A DNA stretch of 5,418 nt. Source: Bacteroidales bacterium. Lineage in GTDB: Bacteria; Bacteroidota; Bacteroidia; Bacteroidales; NBLH01. Below the pieces are notes generated by a model. The model worked only from the letters and a program-made list of their open reading frames with translations. It did no database searches and had not been told where the DNA came from. The translations under genes were made by a program, and so were the position numbers. Of the stretch, positions 5,380-5,418 are shown in pieces. The stretch is taken from NCBI GenBank assembly GCA_029210905.1, contig JARGGF010000387.1, forward strand, positions 1 to 5,418, given 5' to 3'. The first letter of the stretch is position 1. Every line of letters starts with the position of its first letter.

Positions 5380-5418
5380 ATAGCTCCTTTTTGTTTAATT
5401 TAAGGCTATCAAACAATT

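Noticed and set aside
5380..5409. Imperfect hairpin ATAGC...GCTAT at the window end as a terminator.
   Set aside because: The stem is short and AT-rich with a 2-nt bulge, and no T-run follows it. It could be chance in this composition.

Overview
The window is AT-rich (about one third G+C by my hand counts) and every gene I can support lies on the + strand. It looks like Bacteroidota DNA, probably Flavobacteriia or a relative. The reasons are a textbook TTTG / TAnnTTTG promoter at 181-211, exported proteins whose signal peptides end in ...KAQ or ...NAQ, no strong Shine-Dalgarno sites, and tight gene packing.

Layout. Positions 1-187 hold no firm gene. A promoter with a palindromic operator in its spacer (181-211) drives a TetR-family repressor (235-831). 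A near-copy of the operator (848-863) precedes the next gene, a small secreted beta-barrel-like protein (904-1431). Then come an isoprenylcysteine-carboxylmethyltransferase-like (ICMT-like) membrane methyltransferase (1481-1936), a DUF998 membrane protein (2022-2696), a class I SAM-dependent methyltransferase (2893-3555) and a second DUF998 protein (3567-4190). The 3' end holds two broken genes: a second secreted barrel-like protein (4187-4806) and an SRPBCC-fold protein (4819 to about 5379).

The most striking structure is a gap-free 275-bp direct repeat, 240/275 identical by manual alignment, at 1700-1974 and 2666-2940. It flanks the first DUF998 gene. Each copy holds the 3' half of the ICMT-like gene plus the first 16 codons of the class I methyltransferase, joined by the same 10-nt overlap. 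Upstream the ICMT-like gene is whole and the methyltransferase is a stub; downstream the reverse holds. The simplest reading is an ancestral coupled ICMT-like/methyltransferase pair, into which a different, more GC-rich DUF998 gene was brought by duplication or by recombination between related clusters. Recombination between the repeats would remove 966 bp and restore the ancestral pair.

How the genes may work together (inference): spacing and overlaps suggest one transcription unit under the TetR protein, acting on the cell envelope or on a hydrophobic small molecule. It contains two methyltransferases, two multi-pass membrane proteins, two outer-membrane-type proteins and a hydrophobic-ligand-fold protein. 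No substrate can be named from sequence. Broken genes at the 3' end and the ICMT relic show that the cluster is being remodelled or is decaying.
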